Under the pieces are notes generated by a model, which was given only the letters and a program-made list of their open reading frames with translations, had not been told where the DNA came from and ran no database searches. From assembly GCA_963728125.1 (NCBI GenBank), contig CAVSIZ010000014.1, positions 1-64,000 on the forward strand: a DNA stretch of 64,000 bases, given 5' to 3'. Positions 60,403 to 64,000 of the stretch are shown piece after piece; position 1 is the stretch's first letter; the number at the start of each line of letters is the position of its first letter. Both the position numbers and the translations under genes were made by a program. The DNA comes from CAWDCV01 sp963728125. GTDB taxonomy: Bacteria > Actinomycetota > Actinomycetes > CAWDCV01.

Positions 60403-61022
60403 CCGGCCACCCCCATCGCGTCTCGGAGCCGGATCAAGCCGTCTCGTAGCCGGGTCTTCACCGTGCCGAGCGGCACGTCGAGCAGCTCCGACACCTCGCG
60501 ATAGCTGTATCCACCGTAGTAAGCGAGGGTGACTGCCTCACGCTGCAAGTCCGTCAGCACGCTTAACGCCTGCCGCACCTGCTCGTGCTCCAGCCGGGTC
60601 TCGACCTGCTCGACGACTTCATCGAAGGCGGGGCGGTGGGCGCTACGCCCGGCGCGCTCGTCGCGGTCCATGGCTGCTTGGGAAGCGCGTACCCGATCGA
60701 CCGCTCGGCGGTGCGCGATCGTCAGCATCCACGTGGTGGCGCTTCCCCGCTCCGGGTCGAAGCGCGACGCCGACCGCCACACCTCGACCAGCACTTCCTG
60801 CGTGACCTCCTCTGACTGCGCGGGATCGCGCAGCACCCGGCGCACGACGCCGAACACCTGGCTGGATACCCGGTCGTACAGCTCGGAGAAGGCGTCCTGA
60901 TTTCCACGGGCGACGTAGCCGAGCAAGACCTCCAGCGACGCAGACACGTCGGACCCGCGACCCCCGGACCCGGGAACCGCAGAAACCGGCTGCTGGCCAC
61001 TCATCGAGGAGAACTGTGCCAT
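60399..61022 (-). CDS. sigK: ECF sigma factor SigK-like
   Basis: 207 aa. Sigma-2 region (DAFSELYDRVSSQVFGVVRR, VTQEVLVEVWRSASRFD) and sigma-4 region (LSVLTDLQREAVTLAYYGGY, VPLGTVKTRLRDGL). ATG 61022 is preferred, with an internal ATG at 61004 possible. It sits between rskA and a fasciclin lipoprotein gene, the same trio known from mycobacteria, where SigK drives mpt70 and mpt83. Confidence 0.9.
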   Translation of the reverse strand: MAQFSSMSGQQPVSAVPGSGGRGSDVSASLEVLLGYVARGNQDAFSELYDRVSSQVFGVVRRVLRDPAQSEEVTQEVLVEVWRSASRFDPERGSATTWMLTIAHRRAVDRVRASQAAMDRDERAGRSAHRPAFDEVVEQVETRLEHEQVRQALSVLTDLQREAVTLAYYGGYSYREVSELLDVPLGTVKTRLRDGLIRLRDAMGVAG

Positions 61023-61154
61023 CTCGACGCAATCACGTGCTCGGCATCCGCGCCGGTGTCGATCATGGCGCGGGTCATGGTGTCGCACGGGAGGCGGGAC
61101 CGGAGCTCCCGCTGGGCCGTGCGAGAGCCCCGGTCCCACGCGGTGGGGCGGCAT

Positions 61155-61820
61155 TCAGGCCACCGGCTGAAGGACGCCGTCGATGACGTAAACCGTGGCG
61201 TTGTCGGTCTGCACGTTGCCGCACACGACCTTGGCGACACCGTTGATCGTGAAGTCTTGGCCACTGCCGGCAATGGTGAGCTTGTCACCGTGCAGTGTCG
61301 TGTGCTCTCCGGCGAGCGCTTCGGGAGCGACGGTTCCCGGCACGATGTGGTACGTGAGCAGCGTCGTCAGCTGCCCACGTGGATCGGCCAGTGCGGCATC
61401 GAGCACCGCAGGGTCGAGCTTGGCGAACGCATCATTTCCCGGCGCGAAGAGGGTGATCTCCTCGGCACTGTTCAGCGTGTCCGCGAGCCCCGCAGTTTCC
61501 ACGGCAGTGACCAGCACGTCCAGCGCAGGGTTCTCCCCCGCGGCGGTGACGATGGGTCGCGTGGCCATGCTGGCGAGGCTGCCGGGACCGTCGGGCGGTA
61601 CGGCTGCACAGGCGGGCCCGAACGCGCCGGTTACGGGTGGCGCTGCTGCCGACGGGGTCTCGACGGGCATGGGCGGTGACGCCGTCGTCGATGCCGGGGT
61701 TTCGGTCGAGCCCGTTGCTAGCGAGGCGGGTGAGACATCAGTGCAGCCGCTGAGGCTGATGACGACAACGACTCCAGCAACGGCGCCGACGATCCGACGC
61801 GAGAACACGATGCGCACCAC
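61155..61820 (-). CDS. Fasciclin-domain lipoprotein (Mpt83-like)
   Basis: 221 aa. A lipobox LSGC near residue 26 follows a hydrophobic signal; a Ser/Thr/Pro-rich linker precedes the FAS1 domain (LVTAVETAGLADTLNSAEE, TLFAPGNDAFAKL, YHIVPGTVAPEALA, then VYVIDGVLQP). It is a cell-surface adhesion-type lipoprotein. Position next to sigK/rskA suggests it belongs to the SigK regulon. Starts with GTG-GTG after GAGGAG. Confidence 0.88.
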   Translation of the reverse strand: MVRIVFSRRIVGAVAGVVVVISLSGCTDVSPASLATGSTETPASTTASPPMPVETPSAAAPPVTGAFGPACAAVPPDGPGSLASMATRPIVTAAGENPALDVLVTAVETAGLADTLNSAEEITLFAPGNDAFAKLDPAVLDAALADPRGQLTTLLTYHIVPGTVAPEALAGEHTTLHGDKLTIAGSGQDFTINGVAKVVCGNVQTDNATVYVIDGVLQPVA

Positions 61821-61942
61821 ACGCTCCTCGAGATGAGCAGGAAGAACCGCATCGGGAGGGTCGCCGGAGCATTTTGGGTCTGTGCGGCGCCACGCTCTCT
61901 ATTCGGGAGGCGCCACCTGCTGGATTGCCGCGATCCCGGAGG

Positions 61943-62443
61943 TCACGTACGGCCCTCGCGTTCCTGCGCAGTCCGCAATTCCTGCTGCTCGTCGCCCGGT
62001 GCGCGCGCCCAATCGGCGACCAGCACGGGGAAGCCTGCAGCGCGGGCCGCGGTACAGACGTCGGCATCGTCGTCGACGAGCACCGCCACGCCGTCCAACG
62101 ACCGCAACATCGCAAGCTTGGCGACGCGGGCGGGTCGGCGATCTCCGCCGCCTCGCATCATCAGGCGGCCGGGGGGCAACTCGTGGCGGCGCAGCCATTC
62201 CAGCGTCGCCTTCCGGTACCGCTCCGGCCGTCCGGTGAGGTAGACCAGCTCATGCTCGTCGGCCAGCGTGCGCGCCACAGCGAGGCCCTCCGCCAGCGGC
62301 AGATCGTCGGCGATGCCGGCAAAGAACGCGTCCCAGTCCTTGGGTCGTCGCTGCAGATGGTGCAGCCGGTGGCGTACGTCGGCGACGGTGCCATCCAGGT
62401 CGATGACGGCAATAGGCAGCCTGTCGGGCACCGGACCGCTCAT
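61943..62443 (-). CDS. HAD-family acid phosphatase / polynucleotide-kinase-3-prime-phosphatase-like protein
   Basis: 166 aa. IDLDGTVADVRHRLHHLQ at 14-31 gives the nucleophile Asp and acid Asp; VYLTGRPERYRKATLEWL is motif II; LVDDDADVCTAARAAGFPVL is motif IV. The close match of spacing is to the phosphatase half of T4 Pnkp-like proteins and to related HAD proteins acting on small substrates. It overlaps the methyltransferase by 4 nt. Confidence 0.82.
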   Translation of the reverse strand: MSGPVPDRLPIAVIDLDGTVADVRHRLHHLQRRPKDWDAFFAGIADDLPLAEGLAVARTLADEHELVYLTGRPERYRKATLEWLRRHELPPGRLMMRGGGDRRPARVAKLAMLRSLDGVAVLVDDDADVCTAARAAGFPVLVADWARAPGDEQQELRTAQEREGRT

Positions 62444-63153
62444 CCGGGGGCGAGGACGAGCCAGCCGAAGCCGAGCACGCCGCGGTAGCCGCGCAGGTAC
62501 TCGTCGCGGCGTGCCGCCGCCACGTCCCGGGCCTCCGCCGACCCGGACAGCTCAAGACCTGCCCGCCAGTCGGACTCGAACGAGTCCCACTCGTCAGCAG
62601 TCGACTCCGCGACGTGCAGTGAGCGAAAGCCCGCGTCAGCGGCGATCTCCGACAGGCCAGCCAGGTCCGGCAGGTCGCCGAAGACGCGGTGCAGGTCCTC
62701 GGTTGGACCGCTCCGCCAGAACCCGTCTCCGAACAGCACCCTGCCGTCGACTCGGACGATGCTGCGGATCGATTCGAGCGCGGCCAGTGGCCCACCCCAG
62801 GCGTGACTAGCACCGACAGCGATCACCACCGCGGGTTCGGTAGACGGCTGCCAGGTCGTGGCGTCAGCTTCGTGGAACCGCACCCGCTCGGCCAGACCAC
62901 GATCCGTGGCGGCTACCTGCCCTCGCCTGATCGCCTCCGCATCGGTGTCCACGCCGTCGCCATGACTCCCTGCGGAGCCTTCGACCAGGCGCAGCAACAG
63001 CTCACCCCAGCCGCAGCCCAGGTCAAGAGCCGTGTCACCCGGCGGCACAGCGATCCGGGCAAGCAGATCCTGCGCGCGCGCGTCGCTGAGTGGCGCGTTG
63101 AACGTCAGTTGCTCGTGGGCGAGCGCCGTCACAGTGGTGTCGAGGAGAGGCAC
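62440..63153 (-). CDS. SAM-dependent methyltransferase
   Basis: 237 aa. Motif I ALDLGCGWGELLLRL at 42-56, GVDTDAEAIRRGQ, then FHEADATTWQP (acidic motif) and VIAVGASHAWGG. The layout is that of small-molecule methyltransferases. The start GTG 63153 follows AAGGATCGGGG. It is co-transcribed with the HAD protein and follows the VWA gene at a 25-nt gap on the same strand. Confidence 0.85.
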   Translation of the reverse strand: MPLLDTTVTALAHEQLTFNAPLSDARAQDLLARIAVPPGDTALDLGCGWGELLLRLVEGSAGSHGDGVDTDAEAIRRGQVAATDRGLAERVRFHEADATTWQPSTEPAVVIAVGASHAWGGPLAALESIRSIVRVDGRVLFGDGFWRSGPTEDLHRVFGDLPDLAGLSEIAADAGFRSLHVAESTADEWDSFESDWRAGLELSGSAEARDVAAARRDEYLRGYRGVLGFGWLVLAPG

Positions 63154-63178
63154 ATCCCCGATCCTTGCAGCCGTTCGA

Positions 63179-64000
63179 TTAGGCCCCGACCAGCGCCTCG
63201 ATGAAGACGCGGCGGATGTCCGTCGGATCGGCCGAGACGTAATGCTTGCCCTGCGTCGCCTCAGCGATCTGCTTGAGCGTCTCGGAGTCGGCGTCCGGTC
63301 CGTACGCGATGGTGATGAATCGCACCGGCTTCTTCGGATTGAACTCAGCCCGCAGAGATGCGATCAGCTCTTCCTGAGAGATGACGTTCGGTCCCTCGCT
63401 CAAGCCATCCGTGAACAGCACGATCACGTTGATCTTGCGCTGGTCATAGTCCGCGGTGGCTTTGCGGTACGCCGCGAGGGCGGTGTCGAAGATGGCGGTG
63501 CCGCCCGACGGCTTGTAGGTCAGTTGCTGCAGCGTCGAGCGGAGAACTTCGATCCGTGGCGTTCCCCCGATGAGTCCAGCCATCGGACCGGTCGGAACGA
63601 GCTCGCGGTACGGCTTCTCGCCGTCGAGGCGCGTGGAGTAGGCCCAGGCGCCGAGCTCGGAATCGCTACCGAACAGGGGAAGCGAGTCCAGCGCCGCCGA
63701 GCGGGCCAGGCTCATCTTGGTCTCCGCTGTGCCGGCGATCTGCGCGGCCATGGAGCCGGACACGTCCATGACGGCGAGCACCTTGCCGCGCTTGGCAGCT
63801 CCGCTCCACAGGCGCAGGGTGGTGGCGACGGCCTCGATGGGTGGAGCTGCGATCGGCGCTGGCGGCTGCGCGCGCAGGCCGAGCTCAGGAGTGGCGAAGG
63901 GAGCGGAGTCGTCGACGGGCGATCGGAAGCCGTTGCTCGACAGCGTGGAGACACCGGTCTCGTCAGTGAGTTGCTGAAGCAGGGCTGCCGCCGCCTCGGC
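63179..64000 (-). CDS. VWA-domain protein (substrate-binding and von Willebrand A), cut by the window end
   Basis: 274 codons are visible; the gene enters the window from the right, so the N-terminus is missing. VMDVSGSMAAQ carries the MIDAS motif DxSxS; later GGTAIFDTALAAY and VLFTDGLSEGPN supply further metal ligands. The part before the VWA domain (LLQQLTDETGVSTLSSNGF and a Pro-rich linker) matches the tail of a periplasmic-binding-like domain, common in actinobacterial VWA lipoproteins. Its ligand is unknown. Confidence 0.85.
   Translation of the reverse strand, partial: AEAAAALLQQLTDETGVSTLSSNGFRSPVDDSAPFATPELGLRAQPPAPIAAPPIEAVATTLRLWSGAAKRGKVLAVMDVSGSMAAQIAGTAETKMSLARSAALDSLPLFGSDSELGAWAYSTRLDGEKPYRELVPTGPMAGLIGGTPRIEVLRSTLQQLTYKPSGGTAIFDTALAAYRKATADYDQRKINVIVLFTDGLSEGPNVISQEELIASLRAEFNPKKPVRFITIAYGPDADSETLKQIAEATQGKHYVSADPTDIRRVFIEALVGA

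Noticed and set aside
1..64000. Insertion sequences, integrases, CRISPR arrays, tRNA or rRNA genes
   Set aside because: None seen: no transposase or integrase frame, no spaced direct repeats, and no cloverleaf or rRNA-like segment was noticed, although a dedicated covariance-model search was not possible.

Overview
The window is high-GC DNA with GTG and ATG starts, strong GGAGG-type ribosome binding sites and dense, often 4-base-overlapping operons. The family content (GarA-type FHA protein, DUF881/small basic protein, FtsR-type MerR, SigK/RskA, DUF5999, SHOCT proteins, MalT-type LuxR regulators) points to a free-living actinobacterium. I cannot name the genus. The block at 39.2-51.0 kb keeps the gene order of Mycobacterium tuberculosis Rv1822-Rv1832 (CDP-alcohol phosphatidyltransferase, DUF881, small basic protein, DUF881, gcvH, garA, MerR, bifunctional nuclease, MerR, gcvP), with a nucleotidyltransferase/phosphomannomutase-like fusion inserted.

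Left half (0-33 kb) is an accessory, stress-flavoured region. It holds a flavoprotein with a degenerate receiver domain, alpha/beta hydrolases, DUF4239/DUF1269/DUF7144/SHOCT small membrane proteins, two large MalT-type LuxR regulators, two intact sulfatases plus a third sulfatase remnant, two formylglycine-generating enzymes that would mature sulfatases, a CYTH protein, a LURP-one-like protein and three paralogous small proteins (about 80-90 aa). It also holds many decaying genes: HdeD, arylsulfatase, ZIP transporter, cation/proton antiporter, two SulP transporters and an FAD oxidoreductase. Several of these kept both ends but lost the middle.

The most notable unexplained signal is a 17-bp palindrome, TCACC-N7-GGTGA (with TCATC/GATGA variants). 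It recurs at about 14 places between 4.6 and 32.3 kb, nearly all in upstream regions and often 35-70 nt before a start codon. It appears to define an undescribed regulon covering these small stress genes, the arylsulfatase operon and one LuxR-type regulator.

Middle (33-39 kb): PadR plus permease-prefix membrane protein, an FGGY sugar kinase, a VOC protein, a cupin and a CapA-like lipoprotein. Core block (39.2-51 kb): phospholipid and sugar-nucleotide synthesis, division-associated DUF881/Sbp proteins, the glycine cleavage proteins GcvH and GcvP with a tandem glycine riboswitch before gcvP, and GarA with two MerR regulators.

Right part (51-64 kb): a UBP zinc-finger protein, a Na+/H+ antiporter, a receiver-flavoprotein fusion followed by a cyclic-nucleotide-binding histidine kinase (a probable two-component pair whose output is an oxidoreductase), DUF5999, a type III polyketide synthase/ICMT methyltransferase/FAD oxidoreductase operon, the SigK-RskA-fasciclin lipoprotein set, a HAD protein with a methyltransferase, and a VWA-domain protein cut by the window end. 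I saw no tRNA, rRNA, CRISPR array or insertion sequence.
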